Shown piece by piece: positions 11,042-22,170 of a stretch of 64,000 bases of DNA; position 1 is the first letter of the stretch; each line of letters opens with the position of its first letter. The notes under the pieces were generated by a model. It did not search any database. It worked only from the letters and a program-made list of their open reading frames with translations, and had not been told where the DNA came from. This DNA comes from Tiliqua scincoides (taxonomy: Eukaryota; Chordata; Lepidosauria; Squamata; Scincidae): the NCBI RefSeq assembly GCF_035046505.1, contig NC_089822.1, positions 215,012,419-215,076,418 of the forward strand, written 5' to 3'. The position numbers and the translations under genes were made by a program.

Positions 11042-13151
11042 GAAACTGACAGAACTGAATCTGATTGGTCATGCGGCATCATCCTCTGGTTAACTTGTGT
11101 GCCTGATTGAGAAAGAAATAGGATTCAAGGCCCTGGAGTAACAGCAGAGTGAGGAAGCCATGACATCAAATATGATTAAATGAAGATTATAGGATTAAAT
11201 AAACATGCTGATGATCAGAGGGTATATGGGAGGGAGGGGAATGTTTCTACCCTTTTAGAAGAAGAATTAAGAGGACGGCACTTCCTCATATTAAACTTCC
11301 CAGCCCTGGATATCAACTGAGGGGACCTTCTTGTTTCACCACTGACAGAGGGGTATTTGGCATAGGGTTGCCAAACCTCCTAGACTTGCTTACAGTTTCC
11401 AGGAACTGGCATCAATCCCCAGGTAACTGCTGAAAGCAATCCTGGAGATTTTAAACATGCCCCTAAGAATGTCCAGAGAAATTCTTAGAGAGAGGGCAAA
11501 AGTGGGTAAGTACAGATTTTCATAGGTATTGCTGAAAAATTGTCAGGAGAGGTGTGGTGTATTTTGACAAGATCTTCAAAAGAATGAATAGTTTTAGCTC
11601 TGGCCTTCTGTTTCTTATCCTGGAGTAATTCTTCCATGTCACATTATGTAAAATATGGTACTGGTCTGTAAGAAGCATATGTTTCCCTTCATGGAAGTTT
11701 CTATTCTGATTTAGAATAGAACTAGAATTGTACAACTATTCTAATTTAAATTGAAGAATGGTCGTTATTCTGGTAGGCTTTTAAAAATTATCCTAATGAA
11801 GAAAGGACTCACATCACAACAGATTTGTTATTTCTTGTGCTGGAAGACTGCTTATTTATCTGGCTATTTGCACTGACAGGAATTTCCTGGTCCTAGGAAG
11901 AGCTTAACTGGTACTGACATGTGTGTGTTATGGACAAGGCATATTTATGCCTGTATTATGCATGCATCAACTCCTTGGGACCTTAAGCTCCAATTAAGCA
12001 AAAGTACCAACACATGTAAAATTAAATGTTTGTAATGGATACTTTGGCAGCTCAGACAGAGTTATGTAGCGTGGTATTTAAGTCATTTCACTAATATTTT
12101 TCAGTCTCTTGAAATTCATTATACCATCTGCTTTTCATTAGACAACAATAGAGCCATCCTTTAAGAAGCATTCTTCAGTCTACCTTTCAAAGTTAATCTA
12201 TTCATTTTCAAACGCCACACTACGTGCAATGGATTAATTTTCAGATTTTGGTCATACACAGATAGCAACGTCTTTAAAATGGCATTAAGCATTCCATTCA
12301 TTTTCTTTTGGCTGCTGTAAAAATGGGCTGACAGACTGGATATGAAAAAGAAACAGCTTCTTTTTTTATACTGAACAGAATAAAGCTGTATAAGGCCAAT
12401 ATCAGAGCCAAATATTACAAAACTCATGGATTATGGTCCTGAATTTCATTTTACAGGAACAGCTAACTTTTAAAAAGAAAGGGCAGTGGTGACAATCTTG
12501 ATTCTATTGACGTCAGTGGTAAAACTCACACCATGTTCAGCTCTGAAGTATTTTAAGTCCACTCTATGAGGAGAGACTGCACCACTGGTTCAGAAGCCAT
12601 CAGGTCCCTTTAGGAATATGGTTACCTAATCAGAACCAGAAAATATAGAGCTGTCTGGAAGAGAACTTTAAACCTTTCTAGTTTTAACAAATGCCCTGCA
12701 TTCTGAGAGTCTGTTCCCAAAGCCCCCATGACAGAAGCCTCTCCAGACTTTCAGAAAAGGCTGTTGATGAAATTGCCTTACATGTCGGTGCTTGCAAAGT
12801 AAGGCAATGTGGAAAAGAGGAAAAACAGCAGTGATGCTTCAGTGCTCAACTCCCACATGAAACAGAGCTGGTACTATGGCCTTGGGGGAAAGTGGCTATG
12901 AGTGCAGAGGTGAAGTTACTTTCTGCCTTCATGTCTGCTTGAATGATCACAGCTCTTTTGCCCTTATCCATCTAACAAGATGGGGGAGAAGCCATTTGCA
13001 AGAGCTTGGTGAGTTCCTTTCTAGTCTACCCTGTGTTTCATGTTGCACCTATCATGAAGGCATCTTTCTCAGTCAACCCTAATGCTGAAACAGGAACTGG
13101 CAAAATGCATGAACCTGGTGAGGATGATCTCAAGGAACTGGTTCAGTGGAT
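11042..13151. other. Mostly AT-rich sequence, no recognised feature
   Basis: I see no repeat termini, exon or RNA gene across these 2.1 kb. Short frames on both strands (up to 88 codons) have no motif. Confidence 0.45.
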
Positions 13152-13375
13152 CCGTGGTTCTCAAACTGTGGGCCTGAGACCCAACAGTGGGACGTGACCC
13201 AAGTTTTGGTGGTTAATGAAACTGACAGGGCAGATTACGCTATGTGCATTAAGGGTTAAACAAGTTGCTACTTGAGGGGAAGCACTGCTGACCAATCACC
13301 ATTGCAGCCACACCCTTTGGCATTTATACATCAGGCAGCAGCTTCTAGGGCCTCTAAAAAATTTGAGAACCACTG
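13152..13375 (+). mobile_element. hAT MITE, both ends present
   Basis: Left terminus CCGTGGTTCTCAAACTG and right terminus TTTGAGAACCACTG are inverted copies (consensus CAGTGGTTCTCAAA) enclosing 224 bp. An 8-bp target duplication is not evident, which implies age. No transposase. Confidence 0.6.
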
Positions 13376-14431
13376 TCCTAGGTGCTTATATCCTGTTAAT
13401 GTACATTTTCTGTGCTTGATGCACCACTGAAATTCTAAACCTTGACATGCAATTTTCATGTGCTATGGTACGTACTATTGCTTATTTGGGTTTCATTTCT
13501 GATTGCATTTCTCTTGTCCACTGCATAGTTGCTACCTCCTGAACAATCCAGGATTCCCTTGTAAATAGCATTACAGAGCGGTTGTCACCACAATTTTACT
13601 CATCCTAGTTTGTCCTGACATTTATATATGTCAGAACAGATTGCAACCCTGCTGTGTTTTAAATGGAAATAAAATATTCCACCCCAATGCTATTTGCTCC
13701 TTGTTAATGGTACTTGGCAACGGAGGCACATGAAGGCATAAAGCCCTCCTTTCCTCCCTGCTAGCAGATGGCTTCTCTGGCTTTGCTTTCCAATCTTTGT
13801 CCCTCTGCATGCTCATGAGTGCCGCCTGAGAATGAGCTTTTCCCTCCCTTTGGTAGAAGGAGAGAAAATATACTGAACCTTGTTACGGTTGCTCTGTCTG
13901 CCTTGTACATTTTTTCGTTCCCCTCCAATAAAGATGTTGGGAAAGCAATTTTTCATTGCTTTCCTCCTTATAGATCTCTCTCATGAGACAGGAAGAGAAC
14001 ATTTTGGAAATGTCAAGGCTACTTGTATGCCATGGGTTCAGAGGTTTATAGTGGAACTGAGCAAAGACCATCAATCCTGGGCAAAAAAAACCCAGCAGCA
14101 GCCAGTGTGACACTGTGTTGTGAAGAACAATGCATAAATGCAAATAATTTAACATCTTTAAGAGACTCTTCCGCATGCTAGTGGTACATGGTGAATTTGT
14201 AAATATGAATGAAATACCTGCAGAACTTTTATTCAGAGAAAGACCATATTCTTGCAGTACAGCAATTCAATGATCTTTAATACAAATGAGAAGTGCAGCC
14301 CCGTTGAAATCCATCAATGAAATGGTCACTGAAGCACATCCCTAAAGATGGCATGCGCATAATCAACAGATTATGTCAATCTGTGTGGTATTGCTTGCAT
14401 TTCCAGTTTAAATGTACCAAATGGTGCCACT
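13376..14431. other. No recognised feature
   Basis: Unique-looking sequence; open frames below 100 codons lack motifs. Confidence 0.45.
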
Positions 14432-14605
14432 AACATAAGAACATAAGAACATAAGAACAGCCCCACTGGATCAGGCCATAGGCCCATCTAGTCCAGCTTC
14501 CTGTATCTCACAGCGGCCCACCAAATGCCCCAGGGAGCACACCAGATAACAAGAGACCTCATCCTGGTGCCCTCCCCTACATCTGGCATTCTGACTTAAC
14601 CCACT
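14432..14605 (-). mobile_element. CR1 LINE 3' untranslated end
   Basis: Begins with the reversed octamer array (AACATAAG repeated about three times, 14432-14457), followed by the CR1 3' UTR, CCACTGGATCAGGCCATAGG and CATCTAGTCCAGCTTCCTG, up to about 14600. It is nearly identical to 43863-44035, so it is a young, strongly 5'-truncated insertion. Confidence 0.9.
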
Positions 14606-14939
14606 AGCTATCAATGGACAGAATAAATGAGTGAAATTGGGGGAGGGGGGTCAACCAAAAGGCTCTGAAAAAAATACTGCAGTCCCCTTCCATCTGGAGG
14701 TTATTTATGAAGGGAGTCCACCTGGGAGACCCAGATTGTGGTAAGAGCTTTTCTAGATGCTGGAGAACAGCCCTGAATAATAAAACATTCAAACAGAGAA
14801 GTAGTCTGGGACTTCATCCTTCATTCAAATCCCAAGTTGGTGATTGCAGGTTTCCTGATTTCTAGCAGTTGAGAACAAAGTGTTGTTTAGTTTTCAGCTG
14901 TGGTATGTTTGGGATTTTTTTTTTTTTAAACAGATCAGA
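14606..14939. other. No recognised feature
   Basis: Contains a T-run near 14916-14927. The 62-codon minus-strand frame has no motif. Confidence 0.4.
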
Positions 14940-15185
14940 AACTGCTTGGGAGGATTAGGAGGGTTCTTCTTTATTTTAATTTTTTTTTAAATTTATACTT
15001 ATTGTAAACTTTTAATTTACTTAAATTGATTTGATCTTGTTGTATGGGGGTTTAAAAATTTTCCAGCTTGAGGATGTCACTTCTGGCCACGACATCACTT
15101 CCCAGTTAATGACATCCCTTCTGGTGGGTCCTGACTTGTCATTCTAAAAAGTGGGTCTTGCTGCTAAAAAGTTTGAGAACCACTG
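14940..15185 (+). mobile_element. hAT element, right half
   Basis: The right terminus TTTGAGAACCACTG ends at 15185. Inside it are GTCACTTCTGGCCACGACAT, 'gtgggtcctgacttgtc' and AAAAGTGGGTCTTGCTGC. The same family appears as a complete reversed copy at 61215-61577, a part at 29990-30290, and at 63133 to the window end. The left terminus is missing. Confidence 0.55.
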
Positions 15186-15969
15186 ATCTAGCTCATCTGT
15201 TGTTTTTGAGCTGCTTTACTACAGCTGCCTTGAGTGTATAAATTCTATAAATAAATAAATAAATACTACATATGCAGCCCCCCCCCCCATAACTTTGGGG
15301 CAGCATGAAGGGAAATAAACCACAGTGGTCAAATTTAGACCCTTAAAACTGTAACCTCTTCTACAGGGCCAGTGGTGTAGGCAGGCATTGTTGGGCAGCT
15401 GGCAAGGGCCTAGGACCCTTCCAAAAGCCCACTGCTAAATCCCCAAGGTACTTCTGTACCCATATTCTTAATGTGGTTGTGCTGAAGTTACCTTCTCCCG
15501 GGTAGAGTCCTCCTGGGTAGCTGGGGGCCCATGAATGGCAGTTTGCTGAGGGCTGCTTGAAACCTAGAACCAATCCTACTCACATGATGCATGTGGTTAG
15601 TGACTCCAAATGGAATGCATGTTCTCATCTGCATAAACAGATGCATACCCCCCAGTCTAGTACAGCCTGAGGCAAGGCTGGCATACAGGATTCATATCAG
15701 CTGCCTCAAAGATTGCCCTTGCTGAACACTGTACGAAAAAGTGTATAAATCAATTCGGAAATACTGTCCATCCCCAAGCTGGTTGAAAGGGGGTGTCTTT
15801 GCCCAATTTCCTTGTATGAGGTGAGGAAACAGACGGCACCAGCAGATTGGTGGCATGGCAGTAGGGTGGTGCATGGCTGGCCTTGAAAGCGGCCCCCTCC
15901 CACTGATGTTTCAGTTTTCTGGTGAAGCAGCCCTGCCCATTCACTTAGGAGAAAAGTCTGGGTCTAGCT
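15186..15969. other. L2-like tail, possible hAT start, otherwise unassigned
   Basis: 15205-15270 (TTTGAGCTGCTTTACTACAG, then an (ATAA)n run) resembles a decayed LINE tail. CAGTGGTGTAGGCAGGC at 15370 resembles a hAT terminus but lacks a partner. A C9 homopolymer lies near 15280. Confidence 0.3.
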
Positions 15970-16140
15970 CAGGGGTGCCCAAACCCTGGCCCTGGGGCCA
16001 CTTGCGGCCCTCAAGGTCTCTCAATGCGGTCCTCAGGGAGCCCCCAGTCTCCAATGAGCCTCTGGCCCTCTGGAGATTTGCTGGGGCCCACACTGGCTCA
16101 GCGCAACTGCTCTCAGCGTGAGGGTGACTTTTGACCTCTC
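15970..16140 (+). mobile_element. hAT (Charlie/Tip100-type) left end
   Basis: CAGGGGTGCCCAAACC at 15970, followed by CCACTTGCGGCCCTCAAGG, is the classic left end of a hAT family found across vertebrates. No right end was located. The 165-codon minus-strand frame at 16113-16610 starts in this area and is not a gene. Confidence 0.45.
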
Positions 16141-16857
16141 ACATGAGCTGTGGGATGAGGGCTCCCTCCACTGCTTGCTGTTTCATGACTGTGATGCAGT
16201 AGTGGCAGCAAAGGAAAGGCCAGCCTTGCTCTCCTCCTGATTGACCGTGGCGGAGCATTTTTCCCTTGCTCCAGACATTTTGAAGGATGAGTTGCCTTAA
16301 CCAGTTTGGTCATAATGATGCCCAATTCCAGTCCTCCCCCTCCTCCCAGCTGATGTAGCTGCACCAAAAAGGCATGCTCTGTATCCAGCAGGGGAGATGG
16401 AGCAGGAGACTTTGCAGGACAAAGGGGATGAACCTGCCACCCTGCAATGGGTCTCCTCCTCAGATCTGAACCAGCAATTTCACTGGTGCAAATCTGAGGA
16501 AAGAAAGGGGTCAGGGAGACTGTGCACAGAGGGGATAGGATCTGGTGTGTACCATTGCTGTTCCCCCACAGCCTCCCTGCCCCCATTCCTTCCTTCCCAC
16601 CCTGTTGCACCTTCCCTCACCCCCTCCCACATCCCATGCTGGCTTACCTATTCTACCATTGCCAGAGTGCACTTTACAGCTGGTTTACAGCACCGTTCCA
16701 ACAATGGGGCAACCCAATAGGACTGGGCTGTAAGAATAGGAATCAGTGCACACCTGGAGAATTGGCTAAATGTGTCCCAGACAAATCCCAGAAGTTTTGT
16801 GGCTCAAATGCTGGCTAGGGCTCCTTTGAACAATAATTGCAAAACCAAACCCCAAAG
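16141..16857. other. GC-rich unassigned sequence, possible MITE end
   Basis: CAATAGGACTGGGCTGTAAG near 16716 resembles the right end of the 'AGGATTGGGCTGT' MITE family. The left end is not identified. Confidence 0.3.
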
Positions 16858-17015
16858 GCATGTTACCCTGCACATGCCTGATCTCATCTGATCTTGGAAG
16901 CTAAGCAGAGTCAGGCCTGGTTAGTACTTGGATGGGAGACCGCTTGGGAATACCGGGTGCTGTAGGCTTATACCATAGTCTTTCGAGACTGAAGGTTGCC
17001 AACCAAAAAAAACCC
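16858..17015 (+). mobile_element. 5S-rRNA-derived SINE
   Basis: The first ~115 bp are a 5S rRNA gene copy: 'cctgatctcatctgatcttgg', GAAGCTAAGCAGAGTCAGG (box A region), TTGGATGGGAGACCGC (box C) and AATACCGGGTGCTGTAGGC. A fused tail follows, including GAGACTGAAGGTTGCCAAC and an A-rich end. The fused tail marks it as a SINE and not a functional 5S gene. The tail is shared with the reversed copy at 35916-36072 and with the LINE fragment at 32100-32318. The internal polymerase III control region is mostly intact with about one change in box A. Confidence 0.9.
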
Positions 17016-17892
17016 CCAAAGGTTGGTGTTGAACAGTGCACCTCAGCACATACCTTGTTTGGAGGGGTAGATGTGGGGAAATGTGCTTGCCAAGAGGTTC
17101 TCTGAACTAGAAGCACACACTGAAAGGGGGTGGAATCTTCAGTCAACTACTGCTGGAGAGATTCCATACTCACATAAACCTGGCCCATTAGAACTCATAT
17201 GGGCTATAGCACCTTATCTTGTAGTTTCCTGTGGTATGCAGGCAATGAGCCCATTGTAGAAATAATGTGTTATGATGTAACTGATGCTCGAATCTCATAT
17301 CTTCAAGCTGTTAGTCTGATTAATCCCTAGAGTCTTGAAGCAGAGTCTTACATCCTTTTGACCTTGAAATTAGTATTAATAGAATATGGAACTCTGAGGC
17401 TAAAAAAAAATTCTATAAAAATAGATGCATAATGTGCTAAAGCTGAGATTATATACGATGCATTATTCATTGGCAGTAACTCTCATAAAGTTTTATGAAA
17501 ATAATGTGTTGTCTCATCTGCACAGAATGTGTATAAAAGAGTATTCTTTAGGTGCAGAGCATTTGGCTACATATTTTTTTCTGCTCTTCACGATCAATTC
17601 AGTGCGACCCCCCCACCCACCCATGACGTTGCTCAAGGTTTTGCTGATATTCTCATGCTGTCTTTCATCAATAGAGATGGACTCATGCCTTGGCTGCTCG
17701 CATGTGATCCTTGTTTGCAAACAGAAGGAGGAATGACAGGCACACTGTGAAAGTTTGGTTCACGCAGGTTTGTGTATTGTTTCAGCTGGGCAGAGTAGCA
17801 ATCTGAGTTCAGGACGGCTTGTCCACATGGCAGCACGAACCACAAGCACATCACTTATTTCTTCAGCCAATAGTCATTTCAGTGCAGTGTGT

Positions 17893-17934
<42 letters not shown>

Positions 17935-18525
17935 CCATCAGTAATATGTACAGTATTTGTGTTGCTCTTTTGCAAAGTGCAGAAAAAAGGAACTGCAAAC
18001 AAACAATGTGTTGTAGATTTTAACAATCAATTTTTTTTCCAAGCGCTGCCTAAATAAAATGAACATAACATTTTTTAATCTCCTCAGACTTGGTAAATCA
18101 CTCTTGCATTCAGTATGACATATTAACTCAGGAGTGAAGCTCACTGAGTTCAATGGAACCGACCCAGGCAAGGGTACTCATTGCTTCATGAAGGCTGATA
18201 CAATGTTGGCTTTTAATACTAGCTGGAAAATGACATTAATGAGCCACCACTTTTGTGTTCTTCCAGTTCAGAAATAAGCATCTCAACGAGACAGGCTTTT
18301 CTTAATTTCAGCAGTAGAAGAGCAAGGGTGTGTCTTCTTTAAGGAATCATATCCCTAAAGTACTTGAAAGCTGGCTTGTTTTAATCATAGCAGATGTGTG
18401 ATTGCCATCTCATGTTACAGACATGAGTTCCATTTACATAATCATGCATAGTTCAGGAATATGTCTTTGAAATGTGTATTGGGTGCAGACCTGGGGCAAG
18501 ATGTACATGTTGGCAGACCTGTTAA
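17016..18525. other. Unassigned sequence with a (GA)n microsatellite
   Basis: A (GA)n run of about 40 bp occupies 17894-17933. Nothing else was recognised; frames up to 103 codons have no motif. Confidence 0.45.
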
Positions 18526-18662
18526 ATGACATCATTAAACATGCTAAGGCTTTCATGGCTGGAATCCATATTGAACTATAAACAGCTTTTGGGGCTAGGT
18601 GCTGTGGTCTAGCACAGCACCTAACCCAAAAAACTGTTTATGGTTCAATATGACATCATTAA
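18526..18662. repeat. Snapback hairpin flanked by a 13-bp direct repeat
   Basis: Arms at about 18568-18605 and 18611-18651 are inverted copies (ATTGAACTATAAACAG versus CTGTTTATGGTTCAAT, and GCTAGGTGCTGTG versus CAGCACCTAAC) with a loop of a few bases. The 13-mer ATGACATCATTAA occurs directly repeated at 18526-18538 and 18650-18662. Confidence 0.75.
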
Positions 18663-19286
18663 TTTCTATGATTCTAATACAATTCTGTGCCATTAAAGAA
18701 GATAATAGTGACTCATTGCTGCACTAAAATTATGCTTTTAGCAGAGATTCCTTAAATTTCCACCAGCAATTAATATTTAAATCAGGAATGACACTGCCAT
18801 ATGAGACTGAATAAAAGCATTAAACTTCCACTATGCTGCATTTTTCAATTACCAGACAGTGTGATTAAAGTTGCTTATAGGAATCTTTTTCACTAAGTGC
18901 AACTGAAAGTTGGGAGGGTTGCAGCTGCAGCCGCATGGAAGCAAACAGGGAAATGACTCACCTCCCATGGGCTGCAGTTGGATTTTCGACCTGCAGGAAG
19001 AACGACATTAGATTTACTGCAAAGTAAAATGTGAGGGATGCTCAGTGCAAACACAACTTTTTTATGTGACTGCTGTAAGTTTGGGCATATTTGGTAATTA
19101 TTTTGCAGGCTTAGTAAGCCTGACATTAATAAGGAGTCGTCCATTATAAAAGGTCAAATGTATAAAGCCAATTAGTCCCTTTGGGTAGCATTTGTTCATG
19201 ATGTATTGCAACTAAAAATTTAAGTTTATATGTACAGGTAAGTGTATGTGTGTGCACGTATATGCATACATATATAAGGAGGAAAG

Positions 19287-19339
<53 letters not shown>

Positions 19340-20343
19340 CTCCATTAAGGAATGAAATGAAGAATGGGCTGAGACTCAGACCAGTTTGGTCACAATAATT
19401 TCCATTGTACTTACTGGACACTCCCAGACCCTGGCCTGGGTACATTGAGAGTCTTGCTTTGTTAACGAGTGAAATAAAACCAGAAATTGCTCCAATGGTT
19501 CAAATAATTTATGGCTCATATAATTAAGCTTTGAAATATTTAAAATTCTGGATTAAGCCTGTAATCAGATGCATGCTTACATGGGCAACTCAGGGTGCAA
19601 TCCTAGCCTGTGCAGGAACAGGTAGTGGCCCAGCTTAGAGTAAGGGGAATCATTTTCTCTTATCCTGAGCAACTCCCCAGGCAGCCTTATGGGACAACTT
19701 GGATATGCTTCACCTAAATTGGTGGCACAGATTTGAGCAGCCTGTGTAACATAGGGCTGCTTGGGAGTGGGGTTAGAATCCAGCCCAAGTGCTGGTCCCA
19801 TGCCCTACCCAGGCCTGGTTCGCTCACGACCCGCCTTCCCTCCCCATCCTGGAACACCCACCCCAAATCCCTGTGCCACTGGCACAAACTTACCCCATTC
19901 CAGAGTGGCTTCAGCACAAGTTGGCACAAATGTACTTTATGGTATGTTTGTGATGGCCGGAGCCAGCACAAAGGACTTGTGCCAACTCCAGAGGAATGTT
20001 AGGATTGAGCTGCCTGTGGGAATTTAAGCTGAACTCTGTGGCCCTTACTTCTGATTACAGAACTGAGCTGTAAGGTTGCTTTGTGGGAATGAATTATCAT
20101 TGGCCTGCACTTCGTTATAGTTTTCAAATAGTGTTTTTCAAGAGTTTGTTTTTTTTAAACCAGGTATTTATTTTTGGAAGAATTTCATAACAGGCTGCCC
20201 GATGCATATATTGATAATAATGGAGAGGATATAAATCAGTGACAGAACACATGCATTGCTTTTGGAAGGCCCTAAGATTGGTCCCTGGTATCCCCAGTTA
20301 AGAAGCTATCAGGTATTGGAAAAGAGCCGTACCAGAGATCTTG
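18663..20343. other. Unassigned sequence with microsatellite and possible MITE
   Basis: A (GA)n run lies at 19291-19336. GGGTGCAATCCTAGCC near 19591 and GTTAGGATTGAGCTGCC near 19998 could be the two ends of one larger member of the CAATCCTA MITE family, about 420 bp. The frames of 74-89 codons within it overlap on both strands and look non-coding. Confidence 0.4.
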
Positions 20344-20345
20344 TA

Positions 20346-20577
20346 CAGGGTAACCCCCAAAAAACAGAACCCATAAAAATTTTATTAAATCCTACAAAGG
20401 TCCAGTAAATTTCAAAATGTCTTTTCCTTGGTTGACCAAGACATATTGGGGAAGATTATTGTTCCAATATTTCATGCACAAAGTCAACTTGTATACCCTG
20501 AAAGAAAAAAGAAGAAAAATTAAAATTAACAGTTTTATTCAAAGATTTGTGGGTTCTGTTTTTTTTGGGTCACCCTG
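20346..20577. mobile_element. mariner-like MITE with TA target site
   Basis: The left end CAGGGTAACCCCCAAAAAAC is the inverted copy of the right end GTTTTTTTTGGGTCACCCTG, and homology runs about 30 bp inward on each side. TA lies directly outside both ends (20344-20345, 20578-20579), the signature of Tc1/mariner insertion. The 232 bp include AT-rich sequence with no transposase motif; a short open stretch in the middle could be a leftover of a longer element. Confidence 0.8.
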
Positions 20578-20579
20578 TA

Positions 20580-21057
20580 CCAGAGACCCACCACAAATCA
20601 GATTATGATACTGGCCTTAATGGATTAGTGGTCAGATCTGCTATAAGGCCACTTCTTATGTTCATAATAATTCAGTCCCCCTTGATGTAATCGTATTTGG
20701 TCTTTCTAATTCTGGTCTATCATACATTTCCAGTTACTTCTTGCTTTCAGGCTGGTAGAATATCAGCAAAAGTTTTAACAGCAATGTTATTGTTTTCCTA
20801 AGTGCTACAAAAGGAGGTACAGAAACAGACAGATCTGAGATCAGAACCTTTCACTTCACACTTAGATGTGTGGCTGCTGTTATCAATGCTCTAGCAACAT
20901 TCAGATAGAAAGAATGTAACATTCTCTATGTGAGAAAAAGTTTGAAAAGTTTTTAGAAGAACTATTTGCTTAACTGATGGGGTGGGGTGTACAGAGCACA
21001 TTACTTCAGTATTGTTCCATCTTTTTTGATTGCTGATTTGTTTCCAGGCCCCATTTC
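20580..21057. other. No recognised feature
   Basis: Possible older repeat remnants at 20580-20660 (a 'cttatgttcataa' phrase like a decayed CR1 tail). Confidence 0.35.
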
Positions 21058-21345
21058 AAAATGCTGGATTATACCTTGAAGGCCCTAAGATGGTCTGTGA
21101 CTGGGTTTATCTCAAGGTCTGTCTCCACCCATACCTACCTGAATGTTTAACTTTGCATTGGAAGTCCTTCTCAGCTGCCATCTGAGGTTTAGTAGGTGGG
21201 CATACAGTGTAAGGTTTTCTGGGTTGCGTCGGTGCTCTTGCAGAATGCTCTCCTGAGGGAGACCCACTTAAATTCATTGTTATTGGTCTTCTGAAGAGGA
21301 GTCAAAATATGGCTTGTTTGTACATCATTTGGAGGGGCACCACTC
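21058..21345 (+). mobile_element. L2-like LINE fragment
   Basis: The stretch 21180-21280 ('ctgaggtttagtaggtggg', TTGCAGAATGCTCTCCTGAG, GGGAGACCCAC) resembles the C-terminal end of an L2-type reverse transcriptase region (a '..QNALPREI..'-like peptide). A related tail is at 39740-40075. No long open frame remains. Confidence 0.4.
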
Positions 21346-22077
21346 ATCCTAACTGTACGATGACGATGAAGTAGGCTGGTGTGACTCATTGTGCTGATTA
21401 CTGTATTCCGTTTAACATTTTTGCAAAATGCGTTGCAATGTTTTCAGGTTGATTTTTAAGACTGTGAGCTATGCCAGGGACACATTTCAAGACAAAAATG
21501 AAGAGCTATAAATGGTTTACTAAGATATAAATGGTTATTATAGAAAGCTTTTCTGATCCTACAACTTTGCAAAAAGCTTTGCCCTGGGTTAGCTCTATTA
21601 AATAATGGGGTGTACAAAAACACACAAACCCAAAGACTCCCCCCCCCATCTTTCCACATAATTCATAGAATAATTTGAAATTTCTATTGCTCTTTCTTCT
21701 TGAAATCATTGTATGTACCAAGTTTTAGCCTGATGATAATCGGTACACCTGAGTTACAATCTACCAAACGGATTCTTTTCAAGGAAAGAGGTGACATAGC
21801 TTTATGGCAGAGGAAATGCATCCCTTCAGCACAATGGCTTTCTCGACTTTTGTGAGTTGTACATATACGCATATTTGACATCCAGCAGAGTCTGGAGTAA
21901 ATCAGAGAAGGGTTTCTCACTAGGTCGCTGCAAGCTGTGCATTAATGAAAGAAATATGTGGAGTGGATGCTTAAATGAAAAGCTATCTGATCTGCTGTGA
22001 CTAAAGATGAGTGGATGAAGCCAAATGAGCATGAGATGGAATGTTTTCATAGGTATTGACTGGTAAAGAGAGTGAGG
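21346..22077. other. No recognised feature
   Basis: Contains a C8 run near 21640. Short minus-strand frames lack motifs. Confidence 0.4.
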
Positions 22078-22170
22078 ATACAATCCTATCCACATTTACC
22101 TGGGAGTAAGCCCCATTGACTATAATAAGACTTACATCTGAGTAGACATGCATAAGATTGGGCTCTCATT
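22078..22170. repeat. Short palindromic MITE
   Basis: ATACAATCCTATCCACATTT, then CCTGGGAGTAAGCCCCATTG, then ACTTACATCTGAGTAGACAT and AAGATTGGGCTC. This is a nearly complete copy of a ~90 bp family whose ends are inverted repeats. Further copies or halves lie at 4441, 28180, 32325, 35215, 48357, 59385 and inside the hAT at 61215. Confidence 0.7.

Noticed and set aside
13152-13375. 8-bp target duplication for this hAT
   Set aside because: The flanks CAGTGGAT and TCCTAGGT match at only three positions.
16113-16610. 165-codon minus-strand open frame
   Set aside because: It is Pro/Gly/Ser-rich, overlaps other open frames on the plus strand, spans hAT and unassigned repeat sequence, and shows no motif.
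16858-17015. Functional 5S rRNA gene
   Set aside because: A SINE-type tail is fused to the 3' end, a second dispersed copy has the same tail, and there is no T-run terminator directly after the 5S part.
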